From: Amborella trichopoda
Lineage: Eukaryota; Streptophyta; Magnoliopsida; Amborellales; Amborellaceae
Reading direction: 5' to 3'
Assembly (NCBI RefSeq): GCF_000471905.2
Contig: NW_006499563.1
Location: forward strand, 1,995,497-2,059,496
DNA: 64,000 bases
In this document: piece by piece, positions 34,009 through 45,282 of the stretch
Layout of the letters: each line of letters begins with the position of its first letter
How positions within the stretch are numbered: the stretch's first letter is position 1
The notes under the pieces: model-generated
Told to the model about the DNA's origin: nothing
Seen by the model: only the letters and a program-made list of their open reading frames with translations
Databases searched by the model: none
Program-made: the position numbers and the translations under genes

Positions 34009-34199
34009 CTAATGTCGTGCACACATCATCTAAGCCCAGTGCCGCATGCGCCATCCAACGCTTAGTGCCATGCGCATGCCATGGCACTCCCATCTGGACC
34101 CTCATTCTGCATCCTCAGGAAGTTCATTCCCTGCACCACATTCGCACTCCCCATGGAGTCCAATCTTCGGTGATGGCTCTATTTCCCATAGAGACACAT
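34009..34199. other. Spacer between 26-bp units and minisatellite
   Basis: Contains GCCGCATGCGCC, GCCATGCGCATGCC and CCCCATGGAGTCC motifs resembling the CCCAGTGGAGT region of D and E. No gene. Confidence 0.45.
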
Positions 34200-34209
34200 T
34201 CCCTCACCA

Positions 34210-35050
34210 CACTTCGGTCCAGATGCATAACCCTAAACTGCATGGTCCAAACTATATAACCTTAAACTATAGTGGAGGTCTAGTTGCACGACCTTAAACT
34301 GCTAAGTCCTCGTCATACGACTCAAAACTGTACGACCAGGTTCCAAGCTACATGACCTTAAACTGTAGCGGAAGTCAAGTTACACGACCTTAAACTGCAA
34401 GGTCACGGTCCATGTTACATGACCTTAAACTGCGCTGCCATGGTCCAAACTATATGACCTTAAATTGTAGTGGAGGTCTAGTTGCACGATCTTAAACTAT
34501 AGCGAAGGTCAAGTTGTATGACCTTAAAGTGCATGATTCTAGTTGCATGAATTTAAACTGCATAACCACAACCCGTGCTGCATGACCTTAAACTACACAC
34601 AGCCACGCTCCAAACTATATGACCCCAAACTGTAGCGAAGGTCTAATTGCACAACCTTAAACTGCTTAGTCCTCGTCACACGACTCAAAACTGCACAGCC
34701 ACGGTTCATGCTGCATGACCTTAAACTACATGGTCACTGTCCAAACTATATGACCCTAAACTATAACGGATGTCTAGTTGCAAGACCTTAAACTGCATGG
34801 TCCATGTTACATGAACTTAAACTACACAGCCATGGTCCAAACTATATGACCTTAAACTGTAGCGGAGGGTCTAGTTACACGACCTTAAACTGTGTGGTCC
34901 TAGTTGCATGACTTAAAACTATATAACCACAGTCTAAGCTATCTGACCTTAAACCTAAGTTATCTGACCTTAAACCATAGTGCACGTCCTGGCCACATGA
35001 CATTAAACTACTTTGCTCAAGTCTAGGAGGCACGACCTTAAAGATGCCCC
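34210..35050 (+). repeat. ~35-bp minisatellite (A)
   Basis: About 24 diverged units with CATGACCTTAAACTGC and CACGGTCCAAACTATATGACC. Same family as E 18772-19990 but in opposite orientation, hence the same orientation relative to the host element. Copies are more diverged than in E. Confidence 0.85.
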
Positions 35051-35585
35051 CACATACGCGCATATCCCCTTTTATGTGCATCTTAACGCACGTCCTCCCT
35101 AACCAACCTGTCTGTGTTGACACACCACCTCCATTACCTCTGCAGGAAGACTACACACCTGCACACGCCTTTTACATGCATCTTTGTGCATGTCTTCACT
35201 AGCCAACCAATTCGTGTGCGCGCACCACCTTCATTTCCTCCCTACTAGTGAGTCCATTCATCATTACTATCTTTCACCATTCCTTAGTGAGTCTTATCCA
35301 TGCTCACAAAACGGCAAGCCACCTTGCGACCCATACTCTCCGTCAGCTAGTGGGTCACCATTATTCACCCACCATTCATTCATCATCAAATCTTCATAAG
35401 AAACCTCGTGTCATCTCCTCCAACGTAAGTCAAAGTCATGACCCTACTCACTCATCATCACTACGGTCCAAATGTATGACCCGAAACTATAGTGCACCTC
35501 TTAGCTGTATGACTTTAAAAGGCTTCGCACAAGTCTCAAAGGCATGACCCTAAATACGCCTTTACAAAAAACGGCATGGTGTACA
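35051..35585. other. A non-coding block shared with E
   Basis: Reverse counterpart of 18346-18771 (TTTATGTGCATC, CACCACCTTCATT, AGTGAGTC). It ends with two further minisatellite-like units near 35460-35550. No gene. Confidence 0.5.
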
Positions 35586-35855
35586 CCTGTACAAGGGAAC
35601 TCCATGAGTAAAAAATGACGGACAATCATGGTCACGAAACCATGAGTAAAAGAGTTCCATGGAAAACAAAACCCAAGCACAGTGAAAACCCCAAAAGGGC
35701 ATCGTGAGCAAAAACAGATGAAAAGGGCGGACATGACCATGAGGTCATGGGTAAAAGAGCCTAGAAATAACAGAAGTTGGTGAAAACCATCTCTACGGCG
35801 CCACTGCCCATGTTCAAGTGAAAACCCGCGAAAGGGCGCTTGGGCCGACAAAAAA
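35586..35855 (+). repeat. ATGAGTAAAAG module array (A)
   Basis: Four to five units with CCATGAGTAAAA and GTGAAAACCCGCGAAAGGGC. Same module as in F, E and B. Confidence 0.75.
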
Positions 35856-36284
35856 GGTTGACGCACTACTGTCGCCTCAGCCGACACTCAAATTCCAAAC
35901 AGTCGCAATTTTGGTCGATGAGGGCTATCTAAAGTTCTCAAATGCCAACATCCAATCAACAACACAAATTGGCTCATCAGGGAGTGAGAGCCGCATAAGA
36001 TCTCCCACATTTCAACATCAACAGCAACAAGAGTCCTTGATGGTGAAGACAATGACCAAAAGATCCCTCTGAAATGCTAAAGACCATCACGAAGGCAAGA
36101 AACTGACGAAGCAAGGGTTCTAACTTGCCACAGGCTTCAAGAGATTACTTGCCAAACCCCCTAGCCTACATGGGACAAGACTTTCGAGATATATCAAAAG
36201 CCCCGACTGGACCCCGCTAGACGGGACTTACAGAGATACCCTGAGCATCAAAGCAAACCTGGTGTAGCAATGAATATTGCCGAC
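35856..36284. other. A segment before the 94-bp array
   Basis: Non-coding. Includes CCGACTGGACCCCGCTAGACG near 36200, matching an inverted copy in E near 17570. No gene. Confidence 0.45.
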
Positions 36285-36880
36285 CAAAAGGTTCTTAGCA
36301 CTTGGCCTCCACATAGACCTGGTTCTGTCCGAGGAGGTCCTTACAAAGGCCTCATGCTTCATAATCGCAAATAGTCCATCGAGGGTGAGGACTTCGATAA
36401 GATCCCTCAAACTTGATTCTGTCCGAGGAGGTTTCTACAAGGGCCTCATGCTTCAGAATTGCAAATAGTCCATCGAGGGTGAGGACTTCGACAAGATCCC
36501 TCAAGCTTGATTATGTCTGAGGAGGTCCCTACAAGGGCCTCACGTTTCAGAATTGCAAATAGTCCATCGAGGGTGAGGACTTCAACAAGATCCCTCAAGC
36601 TTGATTCTGTCCGAGGAGGTCCCTACAAGGGCCTCACGCTTCAGAATCGCAGATAGTCCATCGAGGGTGAGGACTTCAACAAGATTCCTCAAGACTGGTT
36701 CTGTCTAAGTAGGTCCCTACAAATCCCTCACACTTCAGAATCGTAAATAGTCCATCGAGGGTGAGGACTTCGATAAGATCCCTCAAGCTTGGTTCTATCT
36801 GAGGAGGTCCCTACAAAGGCCTCATGCTTCAGAATCACTAATAGTTCCTTGAAGGTGAGGACTTCGACAAGATCCCTCAA
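36285..36880 (+). repeat. 94-bp tandem array (A)
   Basis: Six units in a strict 94-base period: TCCATCGAGGGTGAGG occurs at 36375, 36469, 36563, 36657 and 36751, with a diverged copy at 36845. Each unit also has CTGTCCGAGGAGGTCC and AAGGCCTCA. High similarity suggests recent amplification. Confidence 0.9.
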
Positions 36881-36886
36881 ATTTCT

Positions 36887-36926
36887 CGAATGATTGCACT
36901 TCTCGATTCTATTGAAGCGCAACATT
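36887..36926 (+). other. Conserved hairpin before A 3' LTR
   Basis: GAATGATTGCACTTCTCG pairs imperfectly with TTGAAGCGCAACATTC. Ends 12 bases before the LTR. Confidence 0.65.
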
Positions 36927-36938
36927 CGACGGAGCATA

Positions 36939-38951
36939 CTGTTGGAAGATATTTTCCATCATCATGGGGCCCTCGCTCAATAAAAGCCTAGCAAACAGTG
37001 AAAATTGATAGTCTCATAATAGCCTCAGAAGTGGCCAAGATCTTCATGAGGTCTCTTTCGGACACATCGAAGGCAGTGCAGACTAAGAAATAGTTCTAGT
37101 AAAATCAGTCTTTAGCACCCTGAAACGGACCGTATAACTAGAGTTACATTTTTGGTGTCTCAATTTGTTGTGGGATCACCGCTATTAGATCTGGCATGGT
37201 GGAAAACCCCTAGGGATCAAATTTCAGCTCAAATGAACACTCCGAGAAGAAGTTATAGGTACAAGAGGGAAACAGGAGGAGCCACACTATATTCCCGCTT
37301 GGCTACCTTACAACTCTACACCATTAAAGGGACAGTCACGAGCAGTGCTTTCGACGCTCATATCTCACCTGTCTCAAGTCGGATCGCCCTCAAATTTGGT
37401 GAACATATTCGTTGCATCAAGGCGAGCGATTCTATATGTGACACACCTCGTGACGATACCTGAGCGCGAAGAAAAGTTAAAGAGAAGTTACTGATCTGTG
37501 AAGAAAGTGTAGGAACTTTAATAGCATCATGCCTCGCTCTAGCAGCCGAATCACACCGCTCATGAGTCCGATCGACGCAAGACCAATTCTATCGTGTGTG
37601 TAAGGTCTAGGGTCATTTCTGACCCTAACCCCGCACATGATGAACGGTTGGATTCTGCACATGAAGCTAACGAATTGACTGCAAATTCTGTCGCTGGAAC
37701 TCCAGATTTCGGCCAAAACTCTAAAGTTGCAAAATCTTCGTCCGGGCACATAATCGAGCTGCGTTTGTTCCTCTGCGATTGTGACGGCATGCTCAGTGTA
37801 CTCCAATGAATAAATCACATAAAAACATCAAGGAACGAGCACACAATCGATCCAAAGTTTCAAGATTCATTCAAATTTCAAGTCACATGATCGTGCCCTA
37901 AAAACACGATCCATGGCTCGAAATTTGTATCGAATCGATCATCACGAGCCCTATAAGAAAACAAACATCTTTCAAACAACTGGGCATTATAACAACCCCG
38001 GATCATCGATGGAAAACTCACGTAAGTTCTAGAGCAACATAGGGACTGTTCTGGAATTTCACAAATTGTTAAGAAGGGGCAAATCTGTCATTTTGTACCC
38101 TATTTTCTTTTTTTTTTTAATTCAATTTAATCTTAATTTCTAACAATTACGGTTATTTTTATCATCCACCTATGTTTGGGGCAAATTCTATACATATGTA
38201 CCATCATTTTACACACAAATTCTATATATATGTTTGGGGCAAATTCTATATATATGTTTGGGAAAAATTCTTCTTCTTCTCCTTTCTCTTCCTCTCTTTC
38301 TTCTTCCTCTTCTCCATCTGAGTTCCTCACAGAGGCTATGTGTGGAAGTGGCAGTGTCGTGCATGCCTCTCCCGTGGTCTCACAGATCACGCATGGTCAT
38401 GGCAATGCCATGCACGAGTCTTCTTCCCCTCCTGTTCATCTGTCTCTCTCTCCCAATGAGGCCTGCAGACGGCGTTGTTCATTGCTATTTACAGACGTAG
38501 CTTCAACGTCTCATTGAGGAGCCCAGACGGTGAAACTCGTTGCCGCCCATAGGGGTCTTTCCTTGTTGCGAGCCTATCGCAGACGGCGATACTTATAACC
38601 GCTCGCTAGAGGCCTCAGCAACACCTATCGTTGTCGGCGAGCTTCCTTCGCGAACTCAGTGCCCATCGCAGCCCGCGAGCTTCCTTCGTGCATTCGGTGC
38701 TCATTGTCACCTCCGTTGCATACCATGCTCGTCTTGCTACCACTCCGAGTCGGTAGCCTTCCAGTCGTCATGCTAATCTCACCCCTGTTCAAGTTTTCTT
38801 CTCCTTCCTCTCTTTATTGGAAGCCTTCCGATTCGTCACTCCCTCATATGAGCATGTGATGCCCTAAGATAAGGGTGGGTCTCTTCGACTCACTTGTCTC
38901 GCTAATGAACCATATAAGTGTTATGCAGAAAACAAGAGGATTATAGGTCAA
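36939..38951 (+). repeat. A 3' LTR, truncated by G
   Basis: It starts TGTTGGAAGATATTTTCC and aligns with 20245-22680, with a deletion of about 370 bases after 38720 relative to the 5' copy and a local triplication of TATATGTTTGGG.AAATTCT near 38225-38270. AATAAA at 36979-36984. It stops at GGTCAA (38951), about 230 bases short of the LTR end, where a minus-strand LTR terminus begins. Confidence 0.8.
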
Positions 38952-40263
38952 TGGTTAGGTGCCTCGATCGCGCTCTCCGGATCCTGGATGATCGGGCGGC
39001 GCGCGTCTCGAGTTTCAGGGGAGATCGAAGACTTTTTGAGATTGCTCTATCGAGAACCTTGTTCGAGAACGAGGGCAGGTATTACCAACCAGTGAGAGAG
39101 GAATTTAAGATCGTGAGGTGGGACTTACCTCACGTGGGTACGTGACACACTCGGGCTAGCTCGTGTGGGCACCCTCTTAGATCACGTTGGAAAGCCCCCA
39201 TGGCTTATGGCCGGTTTGGAATCGCCTCCCTTGACATGTTTCTTCATATTAGAAGTACCGACAAGGGGGGCAAGGTCCCCACCTTGTTAGAGGATGAAAT
39301 AAAAATGAGAGAGATGAATTAAAATAAAGATAAAATTAGGAAATGGAATTAGGATTAAAATGGCATGAAGTGAAGTGAAATAAATAAAATGAAGTAAAAT
39401 AAAATAAAAAGGACGGAAGAAAATAAAATAAAGTGAGACAATTGAAATAATATAAATGAATATAGTGAGAGAAAAGAAAGTTGGAGCGAGAGGAGAGCAC
39501 GAGGCTGCGAAGATGACGGGAAAAGGTGGGGCTACAGTTAGTGGCAGGAGTGGGACAGCAGCGAGGTGCTGCAGGTTTGGCGGAAAGAAAGGGGGGCTGG
39601 GCCGCAGTTGATTGTGCGGAGATGGCTGAGAAAAAGGGAAGGCGAGAGCAGAGAAGGTGGCTGGTTGCTGATCGGAAGTGGAACAGCGCCAAGAGTGCGA
39701 GGGGCGAAGACAGGGCAGCAGAAGTAGAGAGGGGCGTTGGGCCGAAGTTGCAGGTGAGTGGTGGTCACAGCAGCCAGATAGGGGCTTGATCGCGGCTGCG
39801 TGAGTTGGAGATAAAGGTTGCAGGCAGGTGACGAGCTAGGCTGCAGAGAAAAAGAGGAAGAGAGCAGCCAAGTGAAGGTTCAAAGAGGGCAGCAGCGGAG
39901 AGATGGTGAACAGGGGCTGAGAAGGAGGTGTAGATGGCGTAGATGGCGAGGGTATAGCAGGCTGCTGCCTGGGGCGAGAATGGCCAGGAAGAGGGGAAGC
40001 CTAGTTATAGGTAATGGAGGTGAAGGAGAGCAGAGAGCGTTGGGCTGCTGGTGGCAGCGATGAGTAGTGGGGATGGGAAGGATAGAGGCAGCAGTGAGGT
40101 TAAGATGAGGGCGAAAGATGGGGAGCAAAGGGGGAGGGCTGCTAGAGAGAGAAAGAGAGATGGGAGGTAACAGGAAGGTGGAGGGGATGAAGGAGATGGT
40201 AGTGGCAGCCAGTTGGAGTGGAGAGAATGGACTGGCGCTGAGTTTGGAGAGAATGGACCGGCG

Positions 40264-40370
40264 CTACGTGAAAATTTCCCAACCTGTGCTACGTGAAAAT
40301 TTTTCAACCAGCCCTACGTGAAAATTTCCCAACCTGTGCTACGTGAAAATTGCCCAACCGGCGCTAAGGT
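40264..40370 (-). repeat. 25-bp tandem units in G LTR
   Basis: Four units in a strict 25-base period (CTACGTGAAAATT at 40264, 40289, 40314, 40339). Found only in this LTR. Confidence 0.85.
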
Positions 40371-40689
40371 TAGGAAGATTTGGGGAATGGTGGTCGCGTT
40401 GGACACGGAACGTGAAAGAGGAAGAAAAGGACGCCAGGGTACACCAAAAAGATTAAAAGGACGCCAGGCGCACCAAAAAGGGTCAAGGGAAGCGGCTTAT
40501 AAAGAATAGAAAAAGAAATGGTCACGAGGGACCATCAAAAATAAATAGAGGAGGTAGGCTTGAAGGTGTACCTAGAAGTAGGTGGACCTACAGGAGATAA
40601 AAGCATAAGAAAAGAGGGGAATTGTGGTCTTGCTAAGCCACAGGGAAGGAGAGGAAGAAGTTGTGGTCGTGAGAGACCACAAGCCCAAC

Positions 40690-40880
40690 CGGCGTTGGGA
40701 ATGAGAGGAGAGGAGACAGAAAATTCCACCCGGTGTTAAGAATGAAAGAAGAGGAGAGACAACTCCACCCGATGCTGGGAATGAAAGAAGAGGAGAGAGA
40801 ATTCTATCCGGCACTGGGAATGAAAGAAGATGAGAGAGAAAACTCTGCCTAGTGCTGGGAATTAAAGAAGAGGAGAGAGA
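40690..40880 (-). repeat. ~40-bp tandem units in G LTR
   Basis: About five units containing GGGAATGAAAGAAGAGGAG and CCACCCGGTGCT, near 40698, 40738, 40778, 40817 and 40858. Confidence 0.8.
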
Positions 40881-41132
40881 AAAGAGAGAGAGATGAGAAG
40901 AGAAAGAAAAGAATAGAGAGAAAGAGAGATAGAGATGAGAAGAGAGAGAAAGAGAAAAAATGAGAGAGAAAAGTGGAAGAGTGAGAAAATTACCTTATCC
41001 AAGGGTACCAGCCTTTTTCTTCTCTCTCCTCTCTCTCTCACCAAGACATACTCAAGAACTTAAGCAAGAATGGAAATTTTATTGAATGATGGAAAAATGA
41101 ACCCAAGGTCCTGTTTACAGTTGCGTGTGGTG

Positions 41133-41140
41133 TTTATATA
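41133..41140 (-). promoter_or_regulatory. G LTR TATA box
   Basis: TATATAAA on the minus strand, 26 bases downstream of the TATCCACCCACG box. Strongest TATA among the A-type LTRs with D's. Confidence 0.6.
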
Positions 41141-42072
41141 GAATTAAACGAAAACGTGGGTGGATACCCAAAAACTAACTAAATTGCTTATAATTACAAT
41201 TTAATTGAATTAAAAAAAATTAAAAAAATCAGGTGTAAAATGATTGCTTTGCCCATGTTTAACAATATGTGAAATTCTAGAACGGTCCCTGATGCTATCA
41301 TAGAACTTCCATGATCTTCCATGACTAATCCGAGGTTGCTCTGATGCCCGTTTGATCGAAAGATCAATATTTTCTTGTAGGGCTCGGCATGACGATCGAT
41401 TTGATACTAATTTCGAAGCACGTGCTTCGACCCACGATCACGAGACTTGAAATTTGCTTGAATCTTGAAAACTTTAGATCGATAATGCACTTGTTATTTG
41501 ATGTTTTTCTATAATTTTTTCATCATAACGCACTAAGCATGCTGTCATGATCGCGTGGCAACAAGCAGAACGCGATTTGGAGCCCGGATGAAGATTTCGC
41601 AACTTTTGAGTTTTGGCCGAATCTGGAATCCGACAGTTGGAATTTCAGTTACTTCATTGGCTTCGTTTATGAAATCTAACTGTCCATCATGTACGGCGTT
41701 TGGAAAAATGACAGCCCTAGACGTTACGCACACAATGGAATTGGTTTCACGTTGATCCGTTGCACGAGTGTCGTGATTTTGATCCATCAAGCGACTTCTT
41801 CACGGATTGGCAACTTCTCTCTAGTTTTTCTCCCTACTCAGACATCTTCACAGGACGTACCACATATCAAAACGCTTGTCTCGATGAGACGAACACGCTC
41901 ACAAAATTTGAGAGCGATCCGACTCGGATCGAGTGAGATATGGTCCTTGAAAGTGGTTGCTCATGGCTGTGAAAACAACCACATTTAATAGTGTTTTGTG
42001 GAGTGAGGGCACACGGGAATAGTGTGCAGCGCCTCTTGTTTCAATGTTTTGTTCATATCTTTATCCTGGAGT

Positions 42073-42783
42073 GTCCAATTAGGGGCTATCATCTTGTGAT
42101 GCACCATTATGTCAAAGAGGGCGGAAAACAGGCGCGAAGATAATTCATTCACAGGGACATCGTTTGCGGACTCCTCTTGGACTGTGACCGTATGGGAAGC
42201 TTCTGGAGTTTCGAAAGCCTTCTCGAGGTCTTCCAAGTTGTTTTGACCTTTTTTTGATTAAGGCCTCAATGTGCTCCTTCAGCTGAATCCAGTCTTGCAC
42301 CGGGTGACTTAGCGTTCGGTGATAGGCGCAGTAGCTAAGGTGGTTTACAAGCTTTGCTTAGTCCGGCCTTTTGATGGCAAGAACGACTACCATATCATGT
42401 TCGATCAGCATCCTCAATAGGGTTGGAACCCACGGCTTGTTAAAGCTATATTGTTGACTCAGTCTCTGCTCGAACTCTTTGGTACGACAATAGCTTTGTT
42501 ATAATTTTGTTTTTTAGGCGGTTGCTACTGTGTTCCCACTTGATTTTTTTGCTACAGCCCTCGAGAGGTATCTAATGTTGGCAGAGGAGTAGCATTAGGT
42601 ACAGGTTGAGAGGACACACTGATTAGATTCTTTTATTGGTTAGCATTGGGGGTAGACCTATTGTTACAAGGTTTGGGCTTGACCCCCCCTTGAGGTTTGG
42701 GCTTGATCTCCTCCATGATATCTCGACAATTTCGATCTTAGCTGCTTTTGTAATCATGTCGGAGAAAGTGGTGGGGTTGGAGG
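42073..42783 (-). pseudogene. C gag, distal part
   Basis: Continuation of C gag past the B insertion. It reads from 42783 down through a degenerate region to the first zinc-knuckle-like motif near 42340-42290, YCAYHRTLSHPVQD, where the final Cys has become Trp; then LKEHIEALI and SHTVTVQEE near 42180, matching A (SHIVTIQEG) and D (SHAVTVQEE). It stops in the LFDIMVHHKMIAP region (A: FFSIMLEEGLFIPKP), where the LTR of G begins. Frameshift near 42245. Confidence 0.75.
42779..42783. other. Target-site duplication, left copy (B)
   Basis: GGAGG directly before B's TGTTTGAGGG terminus, repeated at 49654-49658. Confidence 0.8.
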
Positions 42784-44350
42784 TGTTTGAGGGTATTTTT
42801 CAATACTTCTATCCCCTATGAGAATAAGGAGAGAGCAATTTGCGACCTAAGTCCACATGTATCAAAATACATGTGGACTACGGAAGCCATAGATCAATAA
42901 GCCCTGATCCAGAAGTGAAATTTTTTACAATCTCAGAATGACCCAAGAAGGTTCAAGATCGTGCCTAAGGGTCTCCTAAGAACAATTTCCAAGTTTTGTC
43001 ACGATCTGACAAGTTTAAGGCAGTGCATCTGCAGAAACAGTTTTGGAAAATTGGATACTTGCCCACTGAAAATTGACCTTATAACTACAGCCCTATTACA
43101 AGAGTGTCAAACGACTATGGGACATTTGTCGTTGGATCCGGAACGTTCTAAAACCCCTAGGGACCAAGCTTCAGCTTTATCCCAAGTAATGGTCAAATTA
43201 CCCAAAACAGGGAGGTCAGACACTATCGCGGTGCACCCTCATTAAACCAGTTTCCGTTAATGAAAACTGAGTTTTGTGATTTTGGGCTGAAATTTGGAAG
43301 GTCATATCTCTCTAGTTTTAGGTGGGATCAAGCCCAAATTTTGGGAGCATATTCGTTTCGTCGGCCCGAATGTTTTGATATATGCCAACGTGGCCCGAGC
43401 TGGGAGAAAAGCCAGAGAGAAGATAGAGATCGGAAGCATGGTTGCATAATTATATAGCAATAGATATCGTCGATCGAACGGCCACATCACGACACTCACG
43501 TATCGGATCAGCCTCAAACCAGATCCGTTACGACCATAGCGTCGGATCATTCGAGCCGAACATCATGCATGATCGACAGTCGGATTCACCGTAAAAAGGC
43601 GAAGAACTCACTACAATTTTCGTCCACCGGAAACTAAATTCTGGCTAAAACACCTAATTTGAAAACTGGTCGTTCGAGCACCAAATCAATCCACGTTCGT
43701 TGCCAAACGTTCATGACGGAATGCGCGTCAAAATACAGCCAAAAAATAGTGGAAAAAGAACGAGAAACAGGCGTGATCTTGAATCAAAGATCGCACGTTT
43801 CTCATGACTTTCACACCTCATGATCGTGGCCCAAAAACCCAATCCATGGCTCAAAATGGGTATCAACGATCATCTCTCCGAGCTGATCAAGAAAGCAATA
43901 ATCTTTTGGCCGGATAGAGAACAGAGAGACCCCGAATACACCCTGGAAGATCGCAAAGGTTGCATGTACATGATAGGGACTGAATTGAAATTTCAAGATT
44001 TGTGAGAGGGGAAATCAAATTTTTGTCCCTATTTTTTATGTTATTTAATTTATTTTAATAGCATTTTCTAGCAATTATGTTAAGATTGGACATCCACCCA
44101 TGTTTGGATTCAAACTCCGTATAAGCACGTGATACTCTCATGTAATGGACCTCACTTTCGATCAATATAAATTGGCATCTTTCTCATCTTTTGGGTTACG
44201 TCTTTTCTCCTTGGAGAGAGACAGAAAGGAGAGAGAAGACTTTGTGAAGGTACCCTTGGCCCCACCAAGGTAACTTGCTCTCTTCGTTTCTTTCTCTCTC
44301 TTCGTTTCTTTCTCTCTCCTCTCTTCTTTCCCTCTCCTCTCCGTCTCCCC
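42784..44350 (+). repeat. B 5' LTR, truncated
   Basis: It matches 45925 to about 47460. Near its start is a perfect 12-bp inverted repeat, GTCCACATGTAT/ATACATGTGGAC, at 42851-42862 and 42867-42878. CATCCACCCATGTTTGGA box at 44091; TATA degenerate (CCGTATAAGC near 44116); donor-like GTAACT at 44270 followed by a CT tract. The LTR ends in that tract. Confidence 0.75.
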
Positions 44351-44589
44351 CAAATGAGTCAACCCACCACCATACTCATTCCATGGCCTTCACAGACAGT
44401 CATCCACCGCCATTCCGGTCAGTGCTACAAGACCTTAAACTGCATAGCCACGGTCCAAGTTATATGACCTTAAATTGTAGTGCATGTCTTGATCGCATGA
44501 TGTTAAACTACTTCACACAATGGTCATGGCTACATGACCTTAAATCATAACCCAGGTCCCAAAGGCATGACCTTAAATATGGCCCCACA
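44351..44589 (+). repeat. Short minisatellite remnant (B)
   Basis: Four to five units of the A/E minisatellite family (GACCTTAAACTGC at 44431, 44467 and following). It marks the start of the retained internal 3' region. Confidence 0.65.
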
Positions 44590-44845
44590 AAAAATGGGCA
44601 TGGTGTGAACCCGAAAGGGCACCATGAGTAAAAATGATGGATGGGCATGGTCATGAGACCATGAGTAAAAGCGTTCCGTAAATAAAAACCAGGCACAGTG
44701 AAAACCTGAAAGGGCACTGTGAGTAAAAAACGAAAAAGGGCAGACATAGCCATCAGGTCATGGGTAAAAGAGCTCACTAAAAAGGAGGTTGGTGAAAATC
44801 GTCTTTAAGGCACCCCCAGTCCAAGTGAAAACCCGAAAGGACACT
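44590..44845 (+). repeat. ATGAGTAAAAG module array (B)
   Basis: Units with ACCATGAGTAAAA, GTGAAAACCTGAAAGGGC and GGTCATGGGTAAAAGAGC. Homologous to A 35586-35855 in order and orientation. Confidence 0.75.
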
Positions 44846-45282
44846 CGGACCAATAAGCCAATTGATGTAGCGCTTGCCTCTACAGGCGGCTTTAGCCGGC
44901 ATTTCAAAGAAAAATCCTTGGTACCAGAATACCTGCTACCGGGACCCAAAATAAGAGATTCAAGAGAATCCAACAGTCTGAGTTCGTTAGAGTCCAGGTT
45001 CAGGTTCCATGCTGAGTTCGTTGGAGTCTTCTCTCTCGTTGACGGCAAGTCCAGGTTCCATGCTAAAGGACCTTATTCTCAAGAAGTCAACCAAAAGCAA
45101 GAAAGCCACAACAGCACCCCAAAGACACTCCCGAAGGCAAGAAACTATCAAACTAAGCCAATAACTGTCCACATCAACCAGGGTAGAGACCGATAGGCCT
45201 CTTCGCTAAGGAGGTACCTTGCTTGTCAAAGCTAACCTGGTGTAGCAACAAACAATGCCCGCCAAGGGCTCCTTGGCTGTCT
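44846..45282. other. B unique internal segment
   Basis: No recognised domain. A 135-residue frame at 44789-45196 is not similar to any Tat protein I know and overlaps the array, so I do not call a gene. It contains two copies of GTCCAGGTTCCATGCT (near 45049 and a variant near 44993). Confidence 0.45.

Larger units (their letters stand above)
20245..38951 (+). mobile_element. A: long non-autonomous Tat element with antisense PMD gene
   Basis: About 18.7 kb. 5' LTR 20245-22908, PBS 22911-22930, gag 22998-26955, protease frame 27115-28281, linker to ~28836, minus-strand plant-mobile-domain gene 29053-32777 with upstream leader and TATA box, arrays 33853-36880, hairpin 36887-36926, 3' LTR 36939-38951 truncated where G's LTR starts. 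No RT, RNase H or integrase between protease and antisense gene. It is inserted in E: E's internal repeats stop at 20244. Candidate left target bases GTAGT (20240-20244). The best preserved element of the window, though only the protease frame is open. Confidence 0.85.
38952..42072 (-). repeat. G: minus-strand A-type LTR, 5' end lost
   Basis: On the minus strand it ends GGCACCTAACCA at 38952, exactly as other A-type LTRs do, adjoining A's broken LTR. Contents in minus order from 42072: promoter region matching E and A, CCACCC box (~41153-41166), TATATAAA (41133-41140), GTAATT donor-like site at 40993, then a long purine/pyrimidine-biased distal part (39300-40980) with arrays, and the shared U5 block. 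The first ~250 bases are missing: at 42072 it is fused to gag of C. Likely inserted in A's LTR (candidate duplicated bases GTCAA, 38947-38951). Confidence 0.75.

Noticed and set aside
44789..45196. 135-residue frame in B as a possible gene
   Set aside because: It starts in a repeat module, shows no domain, and has no counterpart in A or E.
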